Of a stretch of DNA of 64,000 nucleotides, positions 16,637 through 23,897 are shown piece by piece. The translations under genes and the position numbers were made by a program. Within the stretch, counting starts at the first letter, position 1; every line of letters starts with the position of its first letter. Origin of the DNA: Syntrophotaleaceae bacterium (GTDB lineage: Bacteria; Desulfobacterota; Desulfuromonadia; Desulfuromonadales; Syntrophotaleaceae); NCBI GenBank assembly GCA_041390365.1, contig JAWKQB010000002.1, positions 624,001-688,000 on the forward strand, in the 5' to 3' direction. The notes under the pieces are model-generated. The model worked only from the letters and a program-made list of their open reading frames with translations, did not search any database and was not told the DNA's origin.

Positions 16637-17011
16637 TTACTCCAAATAATCTCGGTTGCATCTAGCACATTGGTAATGCTCGTCTCTCTTCAATTCTATG
16701 GGGACGCCGGCAAGGCCGAAGTACTCGATGATAGCCTGCCTGTTTCCGGCAGTTAAGCAACCATCCATATACAGTCGAAATTGTCGTTTCGTCAGAAAAT
16801 AAACCACTCTTCCGCGCGGGTAGTAGTCGTAGGCGTGGCCCTTGAGCAAGCGTTCCGCATCAGTTTGCGGTTTCAAGTGGAGCCAGAAATCGTAATGGCC
16901 GCCATATTGAAGGGCGTCGCCGTACGGTTCGGCCTCGGAGAGCGGCACCGCCTCAGCGACAACCGTCTCCCCGACGCACCAGAACATGCCGACCTTAGCA
17001 TCCGGAGTCAT
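16637..17011 (-). CDS. Hypothetical protein with C-terminal CxxC
   Basis: A 124-residue protein I do not recognise. It has an aromatic-rich middle (GHAYDYYPRGRVVYF) and ends with a single CxxC pair (C115, C118) in YQCARCNRDYLE, which might bind metal together with another subunit. Its first 17 bases overlap the end of the HEAT-like gene, so it is likely translated with it. No signal peptide or membrane segment is seen. Confidence 0.6.
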   Translation of the reverse strand: MTPDAKVGMFWCVGETVVAEAVPLSEAEPYGDALQYGGHYDFWLHLKPQTDAERLLKGHAYDYYPRGRVVYFLTKRQFRLYMDGCLTAGNRQAIIEYFGLAGVPIELKRDEHYQCARCNRDYLE

Positions 17012-17555
17012 AGCCCTGGCCGCCTCCCATCAAAGAACCTTGACCTAGGCACTCCAGGAATTCAATGGTTGTCTCCTGAATGGCATGGTTTTCCCGGATC
17101 GCGGATTCGGCGATCCCCAGACAGAGTTCATCGTCAAAATAATGCGGGATCTGCAAAAAGAGATGTATTGCCGAATTCCTGATTCCGCTGTTCCGGTGCC
17201 GCAGCAGCGGCAGCAGTTCTTCCAGATCATCCCGATAAAGGAAGCCGCATTGCGTTGTTTGAATCTCCTCGATCAAGGTGCTGCGGACCTTGCTGTCCGG
17301 GTCGGCAATCATTCTCCATGTGGCAAGCAGTTCCTTGCGCTCAAGATCGTCGTAAAGTGACCGATTGATCAGAATCTTGATGGCCAATGCCCGTACCTTT
17401 GCATCTGTGTCGCCTAAAGCGGGCAGAACGGATCTAACCGGAAAAATATCCCAGTCGTCCATATCCTGATACCACATTTCCAGCAATTCTCGCTTTTCCG
17501 CAGTAGTACCTTCGGCAAGCGTCGTCCGAAGCGTTTCTAGATCCAATCGCACCAT
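16995..17555 (-). CDS. HEAT-like helical repeat protein
   Basis: A 186-residue, mostly helical protein with repeating motifs of the HEAT/armadillo type: VRSVLPALGDTDAKVRALAIKIL, then WRMIADPDSKVRSTLIEEI and LLPLLRHRNSGIRNSAIHLFL, each spaced by about 38-45 residues. Such proteins scaffold protein-protein contacts. It lies nine bases downstream of the beta-CASP nuclease gene and overlaps the next gene, so it could be a partner subunit. No enzymatic motif is visible. Confidence 0.65.
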   Translation of the reverse strand: MVRLDLETLRTTLAEGTTAEKRELLEMWYQDMDDWDIFPVRSVLPALGDTDAKVRALAIKILINRSLYDDLERKELLATWRMIADPDSKVRSTLIEEIQTTQCGFLYRDDLEELLPLLRHRNSGIRNSAIHLFLQIPHYFDDELCLGIAESAIRENHAIQETTIEFLECLGQGSLMGGGQGYDSGC

Positions 17556-17564
17556 TTTTGCCTC

Positions 17565-18797
17565 TCAGACCTCCAGGGTCTCCCCATCCTGAAGAACGAC
17601 AACGATCTCCCGAAACAGGTCTCGATAAGAATCTCCATTTTCCGTATGTATGGGCACGAGTCGCTTCGGCTGTAACGCCGCGACCAACCCTTCCAGGTCA
17701 CCACGCACCGCGTGCCCGCTGGTATGGATTTCACGGAATTCCACTTTCGGATGCTGCTTGATGCTTTGATATTTGGGCTCCTTCAGATACCCCGACCACA
17801 TCGAGTAGACCACTCCGCAATGCTCCAGCTTGTCCAAAAGATCCGCAAAGTAGCTGATTTTGAGGAAATAGCGGGAAGGCTGCGCAACGATTTCGGCGGT
17901 GGGGATCATGGTGTCCGATCGAAAAATGTCCCGCACAAAAGCGCCGAAAAAATTCCGGTTTTCTGCGAGCTTCTGGTAATGCGCCCCGGCGGTAATTCCC
18001 TTGGTCAGAACTCTGATGTTCCTGGAGGTGCCAATGTCCGGAATGGAAGGGAATCGGTCAGCAACAGTGCGCAGGATGTAGGCTGTGTAGATGTCGGTCA
18101 CGAACACGCGATTGGCTTTTAGACAGGCCGAGAAGGCAGCACAGAGGCGGTCGATATGCTGCCCCGAGCAGATCAGAAAGCAGGCCTGGCCCTCGAACTC
18201 GCGCAGAGCCTCCAGCATCCCCTTCTCGACCGCGTCTTCAGTCGGGTAGGCATCGTTGTCGCGCCCCATCATCGTCCCTTCCATGAGGAGCAGATCGATG
18301 TCGCGTGGCGGGTCGGCGAGAAACCAGTCGAAAGCTTTTTTCCGCCGGCCGTGCGCTCGAAAATCGCCGCTATAATAGATTCGCCTTCCTTCGGCTTCGA
18401 CCAAAAGGCCAAAGGCATCGACGCAGGAGTGGTCCATCAGGTAGGGCCTGATCCGAAAGTCCGGACTCAACTCGACCCATTCACGGTTGCGCAAGGGGCT
18501 CAAGGTGTGGTTCAGGAACGGCTTGCCGAGAAAGAGACGGGTAGTGGCAATGAGCTGGCTGGCTGTCTCACCGATATGCACGGTCTTGTCAGGGGGAAGA
18601 TTCTCGATCAAGCCGAAATGATCCTGGTGGGGATGGCTGATAAAAACGTCGCTGAAATCGAGGTTCGTCAGATCGATATGGCTAGGGCTGTCGTCCAGCG
18701 GGGAGCCGGCATCGAGCAGAATGGAACGGTTTCCCGATGCGATCTGGATGCAGGTGCCACCGATTTCCCGGGTTCCGCGGTGAACGGTAAGTTTCAT
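17565..18797 (-). CDS. Beta-CASP metallo-beta-lactamase-fold RNase (RNase J-like)
   Basis: A 410-residue protein with the catalytic zinc motif SHPHQDH (H55, H57, D59, H60), the further ligands H123 (LMDHS) and D145 (YYSGDF), a beta-CASP insertion at about 170-340, and the RNase J-type motifs HTSGHA (H358, H362) and VPIHTENGD (H384). All residues needed for activity appear present. It is shorter than RNase J (about 550) because the C-terminal dimerisation domain is absent. Its ATG overlaps the stop of the upstream gene (ATGA) and a HEAT-like gene follows after nine bases. A specialised RNA (or DNA) nuclease is inferred; this is probably not the housekeeping RNase J. Confidence 0.85.
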   Translation of the reverse strand: MKLTVHRGTREIGGTCIQIASGNRSILLDAGSPLDDSPSHIDLTNLDFSDVFISHPHQDHFGLIENLPPDKTVHIGETASQLIATTRLFLGKPFLNHTLSPLRNREWVELSPDFRIRPYLMDHSCVDAFGLLVEAEGRRIYYSGDFRAHGRRKKAFDWFLADPPRDIDLLLMEGTMMGRDNDAYPTEDAVEKGMLEALREFEGQACFLICSGQHIDRLCAAFSACLKANRVFVTDIYTAYILRTVADRFPSIPDIGTSRNIRVLTKGITAGAHYQKLAENRNFFGAFVRDIFRSDTMIPTAEIVAQPSRYFLKISYFADLLDKLEHCGVVYSMWSGYLKEPKYQSIKQHPKVEFREIHTSGHAVRGDLEGLVAALQPKRLVPIHTENGDSYRDLFREIVVVLQDGETLEV

Positions 18798-19273
18798 GAT
18801 TTTTCCTTCTGATGCCGCAAGTCAAACCCAAAGGCGGTGACCGCAAAGCTCCGTTTCGGGCCATCTACGGAAGGTTTTCCCAGAAACTCCCTCGTTTCCA
18901 ACCGCATCTGAACGTCACATCCCGGTTTGCCGGCTGCGAGAAAAAGACTTTCCTTCAAGTCTGACCAGATTGCCTTAGGCAGTATTAGCAAACCTGCCAG
19001 TAGCGTGGGAATGCCGAGATCCTCCAAATCGTCAATCAAGCTGAGTTGCCATGGGTTAGCAATCTCGTCGTCAGCTTGAAATTCGTCACCAAGGAGGGTC
19101 AACTCAAGGGGCAAGGGGGCCACAAAGTCGGCGAAAAGTGAGTTGGTGATCCCGGATAGCTGCAGCATCCGGGCAGGTCCCTCGTCAGCGGCACCCGGAC
19201 AGGGACAATCGCAGGCCCAGCGCCACTGTTTGACATCGGCGTAGAGGTAATGGCTGGTTTCTGACAACGTCAT
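18794..19273 (-). CDS. Hypothetical protein, cysteine-rich N terminus
   Basis: A 159-residue protein of unknown family. Near the N terminus it has three close cysteines (C21, C23, C25 in CDCPCPGAADEG), then an acidic middle and a basic C terminus. The ATG at 19273 has GGGAAAGAG upstream; an in-frame extension to 19327 lacks a ribosome site. It overlaps the nuclease gene by four bases (ATGA), which points to coupled expression and a related function. Confidence 0.6.
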   Translation of the reverse strand: MTLSETSHYLYADVKQWRWACDCPCPGAADEGPARMLQLSGITNSLFADFVAPLPLELTLLGDEFQADDEIANPWQLSLIDDLEDLGIPTLLAGLLILPKAIWSDLKESLFLAAGKPGCDVQMRLETREFLGKPSVDGPKRSFAVTAFGFDLRHQKEKS

Positions 19274-19339
19274 GGGCAACTCTTTCCCAGGCTGGCCTAT
19301 ATATACCAGCAATATGCGACAGATCACGTCGCATTCGTT

Positions 19340-19621
19340 TTATCCCCTGTTCAACTCCCTATAACGCCCCTTGGCCTCCTCATAGCTAATTCCAAGCAGA
19401 ATCAAGAGGCGTTCAATGGTATCGGCGCAGTTGTATTCATCGAAGGTCGGTTGCTCCGGGAAATCGAAGCCGTTGTTGATTTCATGTACGCATCCAAGGC
19501 AAACATGGGTCTCTGCCAAGTCATCCCAAACAAAACTTTCGTCGATATGGCTCGGGCAAAGCGGGCAACGATACCCTGCTGGTATTTCCGGGTGGGGCGA
19601 CTCTTTCAGGTTTTTTTGCAT
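19340..19621 (-). CDS. Small zinc-ribbon-like protein
   Basis: A 93-residue protein with two CxxC pairs (C19/C22 in YRCPLCPS and C41/C44 in HVCLGCVH), the layout of a zinc ribbon. The rest is acidic, with a helical C terminus. It is the first gene of the minus-strand accessory operon, with an AT-rich region upstream. No family is recognised; a nucleic-acid or protein adaptor role is only a guess. Confidence 0.6.
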   Translation of the reverse strand: MQKNLKESPHPEIPAGYRCPLCPSHIDESFVWDDLAETHVCLGCVHEINNGFDFPEQPTFDEYNCADTIERLLILLGISYEEAKGRYRELNRG

Positions 19622-19697
19622 GATTCCCTCATCGAAAAAGTATTTACAGCACTCTATATATTCGATTGAGGCGGCGAGAAGTTTCCGAAAAATCGCA

Positions 19698-19703
19698 ATT
19701 ATA
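19698..19703 (-). promoter_or_regulatory. Likely -10 element for the accessory operon
   Basis: On the minus strand a perfect TATAAT lies in an AT-rich stretch about 80 bases before the zinc-ribbon gene. The -35 is weak (around 19721-19726). It is the only strong -10 match in the upstream region. Confidence 0.45.
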
Positions 19704-19981
19704 ATATTATTTTTTGTTGATTAACCTACTATTTACGGCACTTCATCTTTAAAATTGAATAGTTGCAGAAGTGTGTAGTTGATGGCTAGTTTTCTGGAAA
19801 AGGAAGGCGATGTTGTAAGTCGTGCGGAGACATCAGCAGCCAGAAATGCAATATGTCTGATGAGTCAGCTCAGTTTCTGTGAAACTACTCACGGAACAAG
19901 TTGCCACCGAATCCTGCATATCCTGGTTCGCGATATGCTCCTTGAAATCCTTTGGGGTGGAATCTGTGGGAGTCCTGACAT
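19704..19981. other. Gap between accessory operon and duplicated unit
   Basis: I see no convincing gene. Short frames exist on both strands; the one with the most protein-like look (minus, 20006-19833) lacks an ATG and resembles nothing I know. The stretch next to 19740 is AT-rich and serves as the operon's upstream region. Confidence 0.4.
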
Positions 19982-20116
19982 GAGCCCCCAAGGGGACGTT
20001 GGTAAGTTATGTAAGTTATGGGACAATCTTCTAAATCACTTGCCAAGTTTTTCTACTGTCCGAGAAATCGTTCCGCATTGTTCTGAGAAATAGAATACGT
20101 CGGGCGATGGATTTCC
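19982..20116. repeat. 135-bp duplicated unit, intact copy A
   Basis: This unit begins GAGCCCCCAAGGGGACGTTG and ends GGCGATGGATTTCC. It is repeated in the same orientation starting at 20140, where an IS3 element interrupts it. The two copies differ at one base (T at 20030, C at 21447). Within it, GTAAGTTAT is repeated. Function unknown; it could be a fragment of an older mobile element. Confidence 0.85.
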
Positions 20117-20212
20117 TGCGAAAAAGGGCCATTCACCTGGAGCCCCCAAGGGTGAGCTATCTTCGCTTTTGAGGACACACCGTGTATCCTAACGAGACTT
20201 GGAGGTGTGTTC

Positions 20213-20521
20213 ATGCAAGCGAAGCGACAGTACGATCCAGAGTTCAAGCGGGAAGCAGTCCGTCTGGTTGTTGAAGAGGGCCTTCGGGTTCGCGAGGTCG
20301 AGAGGAACCTTGGGATCACCCACGGCGTTCTAAAAGGCTGGGTGCAGAAGCACCATGACCACCAGGATGCCGCCTTTAACGGGCAACTTGATCCAGAATC
20401 ACCGGAAGCGGCGCTGAAACGGCTGCGCAAAGAGAATGAGCAGCTTCGGCGCGAACGCGACATTTTAAAAAAAGCAGTGGCCATCTTCTCAACGGACCCA
20501 AATCGATATTCGGGTTCATAA
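20213..20521 (+). CDS. IS3 transposase OrfA (helix-turn-helix/leucine zipper)
   Basis: A 102-residue protein with the HTH_Tnp_1 domain (KRQYDPEFKREAVRLVVEEG) and a leucine-zipper-like tail (LKRLRKENEQLRRERDILKKA). It binds the terminal repeats. ATG at 20213 follows GGAGG by seven bases. The AAAAAAA at 20467-20473 in the DILKKA codons is a likely site of -1 frameshifting that fuses OrfA to OrfB. Confidence 0.93.
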   Translation: MQAKRQYDPEFKREAVRLVVEEGLRVREVERNLGITHGVLKGWVQKHHDHQDAAFNGQLDPESPEAALKRLRKENEQLRRERDILKKAVAIFSTDPNRYSGS

Positions 20522-20544
20522 CCGAGCACCGCTCCGAATTCGGA

Positions 20545-21372
20545 GTGGAGGAGATGTGCCGAGTTCTTGGGGTGACTCGGAGTTGGTATTACGCGCATCT
20601 GAAGCGCGGGGAAACCCAGCGACCGCGTGAAGATCAGGTGTTGCTGACCAGCATCAAAACGGCCTTTGAAGAGAGTGACCAGACCTATGGTGCCGGTAGG
20701 ATCGTTCAGGAACTGCGGGATCAAGGGACTCCCGTAGGCAAGAATCGTGTCTGGCGCCTGATGCGGGAAAACGCTCTGCAAGTGAAGACCACCCGGCGGT
20801 TCAAGGTCACGACCAATTCCGATCATAAGCGGCCGGTAGCACCGAATCTGGTGCAACGTGAGTTCTGTGCCGATGGTCCTGATCGGCTCTGGACCGGAGA
20901 CATCACGTACATCTGGACAAACGAAGGGTGGATGTATCTGGCGGTGGTTCTGGAGGTCTTCTCTCGCCGGATTGTGGGCTGGAGTATGAACCGGCGCATG
21001 ACGGATGATTTGGTGATTGCGGCCTTTAAAAATGCCCTGGTGAGACGGCGGCCCCGGCCGGGATTTGTCTTTCATACGGACCGCGGCTCGCAGTATTGCA
21101 GTAAGAGGTTCCGGGCGCTGGTCAAGGGCGCCGGAGGGTTGCAGAGTATGAGCGCCACGGGGTGTTGCTATGACAACGCAATCACGGAATCTTTTTTCGG
21201 AACTTTGAAAAGAGAGCTGATCCATCACGTTTCTTTCTTGACCCGGCAACAAGCACAAAGCCGAATATTTCGTTACATCGAAGGATTCTACAACCGCAAA
21301 AGGCGGCACTCCGCCATTGGGTATCTGTCTCCTGAGCGTTTTGAACAGGAGCATTTCAAAATGGCGGCTTAG
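20545..21372 (+). CDS. IS3 transposase OrfB (DDE integrase domain)
   Basis: A 275-residue frame, listed from its first GTG, with the HTH_21 segment and the rve integrase core. The DDE residues sit in WTGDITYI, FHTDRGSQY and AITESFFGTLKREL. The frame is open back to the A7 run at 20467-20473, so the natural product is the -1 frameshift OrfAB fusion in which translation passes through KSSGHLLNGPKSIFGF before reaching this segment. No damage is seen. Confidence 0.94.
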   Translation: MEEMCRVLGVTRSWYYAHLKRGETQRPREDQVLLTSIKTAFEESDQTYGAGRIVQELRDQGTPVGKNRVWRLMRENALQVKTTRRFKVTTNSDHKRPVAPNLVQREFCADGPDRLWTGDITYIWTNEGWMYLAVVLEVFSRRIVGWSMNRRMTDDLVIAAFKNALVRRRPRPGFVFHTDRGSQYCSKRFRALVKGAGGLQSMSATGCCYDNAITESFFGTLKRELIHHVSFLTRQQAQSRIFRYIEGFYNRKRRHSAIGYLSPERFEQEHFKMAA

Positions 21373-21540
21373 GGAATTTCTCGTGTCCTCTATTGCGAAG
21401 ACAGGTCAGGGGACGTTGGTAAGTTATGTAAGTTATGGGACAATCTCCTAAATCACTTGCCAAGTTTTTCTACTGTCCGAGAAATCGTTCCGCATTGTTC
21501 TGAGAAATAGAATACGTCGGGCGATGGATTTCCAACAATC

Positions 21541-21655
21541 CCTAACTTTCCTAACTTTCACTTTCCTAGCTTTCCTAACTTTCCTAGCTTTCCTAACTTT
21601 CCTAACTTTCCTAACTTTCCTAACTTTCCTAACTTTCCTAACTTTCCTAACTTTT
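21541..21655. repeat. 9-bp tandem array (CCTAACTTT)
   Basis: About 12-13 units of CCTAACTTT, with a few CCTAGCTTT variants and one ACTTTC break, start seven bases after copy B of the duplicated unit. Both strands remain open across it because nine is a multiple of three, which produces false frames. No ribosome site or recognisable protein is associated. Confidence 0.93.
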
Positions 21656-21776
21656 CTGGCCTACAAGAAAACCCGGCTGGCGAAAAAGGTGGATCTTCGT
21701 GTCTGTCGGACAGCGCTATAGGAGAAAAGCCTGCCACATTTACATCAAGGGGTTCCATTCATGTTTTGATAAAATA

Positions 21777-21813
21777 AAAAGCCCCAGATTCCGCAATGGG
21801 TTCTGGGGTTTTA
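21777..21813. terminator. Bidirectional-looking terminator upstream of the vapC 3' end
   Basis: CCCCAGA and TCTGGGG form the stem, with AAAAAG on the left and TTTTA on the right. It is placed to stop transcription of the minus-strand toxin-antitoxin operon and anything arriving from the left. The rest of 21656-21864 holds no gene. Confidence 0.72.
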
Positions 21814-21864
21814 TGTCGTCGACCCATAACAGAAGCAATTTCGGTCTTGAGGGGGTGGCACACC

Positions 21865-22251
21865 TCACTCTTCTGGATTCCGACTGCGAACATTGTAGAG
21901 GCCTATATTTTCATCAGAAGTCATCAGAATAAGGCCTTCTGCCTGAGCCTGAGCTACCAGCATTCGATCAAACGGATCGCGATGGTGTGCGGGAAGACTT
22001 CCAGCTAATTGCCCATGGTAAAGACTGATCGGAAGCTTGCTGAAACCCTCATCTTCGACAATGGAGTCCATGTCCTCCGGGGCATCCAGTTTTCCAAGAG
22101 CTTTTTTAATCGAAATTTCCCATGTTGTCGCGGCGCTGACAAAAACCTCGTTTCTCTGATCGGAAATAAGCTCCTTGCACCGTGCACCTAGTTCTGGCGA
22201 ATCGTTGAGCCACCAGAGAAAAACATGGGTATCGAGCAGGAAGCGCTGCAT
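21865..22251 (-). CDS. VapC-type PIN-domain toxin
   Basis: A 128-residue PIN ribonuclease. Acidic active-site residues are visible in LLDTHVFLWW (D7), the TTWEISIKKALGKL glutamate, DPFDRMLVAQA and TSDENIG. VapC toxins cut tRNA or rRNA when released from their antitoxin. The ATG sits at the stop of the upstream phd/vapB-like gene, so they are translated together. Length is typical. The partner is a Phd/YefM-type antitoxin, a common pairing. Confidence 0.9.
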   Translation of the reverse strand: MQRFLLDTHVFLWWLNDSPELGARCKELISDQRNEVFVSAATTWEISIKKALGKLDAPEDMDSIVEDEGFSKLPISLYHGQLAGSLPAHHRDPFDRMLVAQAQAEGLILMTSDENIGLYNVRSRNPEE

Positions 22252-22484
22252 CAGTTTTTCCCTTCAAACGCATCAACAACTTCCTCAGGCGTCTGGTCAA
22301 AGTCATCCGAAATACGAATCATCCCTTTGAAACGCCCAGGTTTACGCTGAAACCGTCCTTCTTTGTGGGGTAGAAGGTCAAGATAGGGTTTCCCGGCTTT
22401 AGCAATGATGACGGTTTCCCCTTCCCAAACTTTTTCTGCCAAAGCCGATAGATTGCTTTTCGCTTCATGCATGTTCACTTTCAT
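22251..22484 (-). CDS. Phd/YefM-family antitoxin paired with VapC
   Basis: A 77-residue protein starting MKVNMHEAKSNLSALAEKVWEG, the signature of Phd/YefM antitoxins: an N-terminal DNA-binding fold and a disordered C-terminal toxin-binding tail (PEEVVDAFEGKN). GGGG precedes the ATG. It should repress its own operon through the operator at 22496-22515. Confidence 0.9.
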   Translation of the reverse strand: MKVNMHEAKSNLSALAEKVWEGETVIIAKAGKPYLDLLPHKEGRFQRKPGRFKGMIRISDDFDQTPEEVVDAFEGKN

Positions 22485-22495
22485 GGCATCCCCTT

Positions 22496-22515
22496 TTTAG
22501 CTAAGTTTAGCTAAG
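22496..22515. promoter_or_regulatory. Predicted antitoxin operator: two TTAGCTAA palindromes
   Basis: TTTAGCTAAG occurs twice in direct succession (22496-22505, 22506-22515), each centred on the 8-base palindrome TTAGCTAA, one DNA turn apart and 11 bases upstream of the antitoxin start. This layout fits cooperative binding by Phd-type antitoxin dimers. Confidence 0.7.
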
Positions 22516-22583
22516 TTGATGGTAGCCATTCGGGGCATCTCTGTCAAGAAGGAAGAAATACAGTGCGGCAGGCCGGACGATTT

Positions 22584-22796
22584 TCACTTGCGCCCTCGCG
22601 CCTTGGCGATCGTCTCCCCGGTTTCAGCCTGCTTGAGGCCGGCCGCCTTGGCGTCACGCCGGGCCTTAACAATAAGGGCATCAAACTCCTTTAGGGATGG
22701 TGGTGAGATCACCTTCAGGATGACGACGTCATCCTCTCCGATAACGACGAACTGAGTTCCGGTTTCGAGATTGTGCCGCTTTCGCACTTGGGGCAA
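22584..22796 (-). CDS. AbrB/MazE-like antitoxin, probably 5' truncated
   Basis: A 70-residue frame whose first part, RKRHNLETGTQFVVIGEDDVVILKVI, matches the AbrB-type antitoxin fold, followed by SPPSLKEFDALI and a charged tail. Family members usually have 10-15 more residues (an ITLPKEVR-like strand) before this point. Here the upstream codons (SSPLLPQV) only partly fit, and the only start is a TTG at 22796. No toxin gene follows directly; the next gene is the Phd/VapC pair. It may be a remnant or a solitary antitoxin. Confidence 0.55.
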   Translation of the reverse strand: MPQVRKRHNLETGTQFVVIGEDDVVILKVISPPSLKEFDALIVKARRDAKAAGLKQAETGETIAKARGRK

Positions 22797-23008
22797 GAGG
22801 GGGCTTGAAAGTTGTCCCAGATTACTGGCCAGGTCAGAAGGGAAGAATAAACCCGAACCTTAACATCCCCGGTGCCTAGGAAAGCCTTGCCGATTAAGGC
22901 GGGCCTTTCGCAAGTGCAGCTTGTTATCTTTCCACCGCGGGAAGGAATCCTTCAAGGAATTGGTTTTCGATGCCATTGAAGTCAGTTGCGGTCCGTTGCT
23001 TCTGCTTC
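22797..23008. other. Intergenic stretch without a recognisable gene
   Basis: The 212 bases downstream of osmC hold no motif I can name. Minus-strand frames run on here, but only as shadows of osmC. Confidence 0.4.
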
Positions 23009-23647
23009 TCAATGTCTCCTGTTTTTTGAAATCGAGGAGGTAGAAACTACTTGCGAACACGCATGTGGCAAGCAGATCAGGTTGTAGACCGCTGATCTTT
23101 TCATCGATTCTTCCAAATAGGAAATGTCTTCTTGGGTGACATTCTCGCCTTCGATAATCAGTTCCACTTCCATTTTTCCAAACTGGTCCTGGAGTTTTCC
23201 GTTGGCTTCGGGATTTTGCAGGTGCAGAAAAACATACGGATTCCATGAGATGCGGACACGAACTTCCTGATGATGTAAGCAGAGCCCACGTTTCAGAGCG
23301 CTGGCAGAGACTGCGGCATTCAAACATCCTGTCAATGCCGCGAGCACAATTTCTGTTGGTTCAGGCCGGTCTGTTGGGGCCGTGAAGCCCAGAGCCTCCT
23401 CTACCTCCTTGTGAGCACCAATGTGGTAAACGTATTCACGGGCCGCCCTGTCTATCCGTTGCCCACCGAGCGTGTAGGGCCCTGTTTTAGCCGTGGTATG
23501 CACTACGCGGCCCTCGCTAGCACCGGTCGCTTCAAATTCGAATTGTACAGCCTCAGGATTCGTTTTTGCGAAACGGCTAAACTTCTCGAAGGTTTCGATA
23601 TTCAGTCCACTTTTCAAGGAACGGTCGAGCCGGGTTTGGTTTTCCAT
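23009..23647 (-). CDS. OsmC/Ohr-family peroxiredoxin-like protein
   Basis: A 212-residue OsmC-family protein. The family's two reactive cysteines appear in EIVLAALTGCLNA and near the end in LICLPHACSQV. OsmC proteins reduce organic and fatty-acid hydroperoxides as cytosolic dimers. It is longer than Ohr (about 140) and resembles the longer OsmC-like group. AAAGGAGAGACAA precedes the ATG. It is transcribed alone; the adjacent region carries no partner. Confidence 0.85.
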   Translation of the reverse strand: MENQTRLDRSLKSGLNIETFEKFSRFAKTNPEAVQFEFEATGASEGRVVHTTAKTGPYTLGGQRIDRAAREYVYHIGAHKEVEEALGFTAPTDRPEPTEIVLAALTGCLNAAVSASALKRGLCLHHQEVRVRISWNPYVFLHLQNPEANGKLQDQFGKMEVELIIEGENVTQEDISYLEESMKRSAVYNLICLPHACSQVVSTSSISKNRRH

Positions 23648-23897
23648 TTGTCTCTCCTTTTATTGCGTCAAGTGTCCTTGTTTTTTTCCTGCAAACCATT
23701 CTATCAGTCTTTCCGGAATTAAACCGATGTCCTCAATCAAGGCCGCCAGTCGACTTCCTGCCGCAAGGGCTCCTTGATTATCTGGGGACTGTGACAGGAG
23801 CATTTCCAAATGCCCTTATCTGCGCAAAAGAACCACTTCATCAGATGAAAGTGGTCTGGAAAGGTCCCCTTACCCCAAACCGTCAAGGGGTGTCACA
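23648..23897. other. Upstream region of osmC, no gene seen
   Basis: About 250 bases with no convincing reading frame. A stem formed by CCACTTCATC and ATGAAAGTGG lies at about 23830-23851, without a T-run. The osmC promoter should be in the first 100 bases but no clear -35/-10 pair was identified. Confidence 0.35.

Larger units (their letters stand above)
20153..21408 (+). mobile_element. IS3-family insertion sequence, complete
   Basis: A 1256-bp element with 26-bp terminal inverted repeats (20153-20178 and 21383-21408) that match at 21 positions, share TCTTCGC and GAGGACAC blocks, and begin with TG and end with CA as in IS3 elements. It carries orfA and orfB in frames 0 and -1 with an A7 slippery run. 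A GGG target duplication flanks it. The reading frames are intact, so it may still be mobile. Confidence 0.92.
20140..21533. repeat. 135-bp duplicated unit, copy B, split by an IS3 element
   Basis: Bases 20140-20152 match the start of copy A, then the insertion sequence intervenes, and 21409-21533 match the rest of copy A. The three bases GGG at 20150-20152 and 21409-21411 are the target duplication. Removing the IS and one GGG restores a full 135-bp copy that would lie 23 bases from copy A. Confidence 0.85.

Noticed and set aside
19833..20006. A minus-strand 57-codon protein-like frame upstream of the accessory operon
   Set aside because: It has no ATG, begins inside the duplicated unit, and resembles no known family; the look may come from a degraded older element.
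19779..20093. A plus-strand 104-codon frame running into copy A of the duplicated unit
   Set aside because: No ribosome site or domain, and the part inside the repeat cannot be coding in both copies.
21524..21758. Open frames on both strands across the CCTAACTTT array
   Set aside because: The 9-bp unit keeps any frame open, so the encoded FLTFLTFL-type repeats are an artefact.
22860..23327. A 155-codon minus-strand frame overlapping osmC
   Set aside because: Most of it is the wrong frame of osmC and the protein shows no family features.
23830..23851. Terminator upstream of osmC
   Set aside because: The CCACTT/AAGTGG stem has a bulge and lacks a T-run on either strand.
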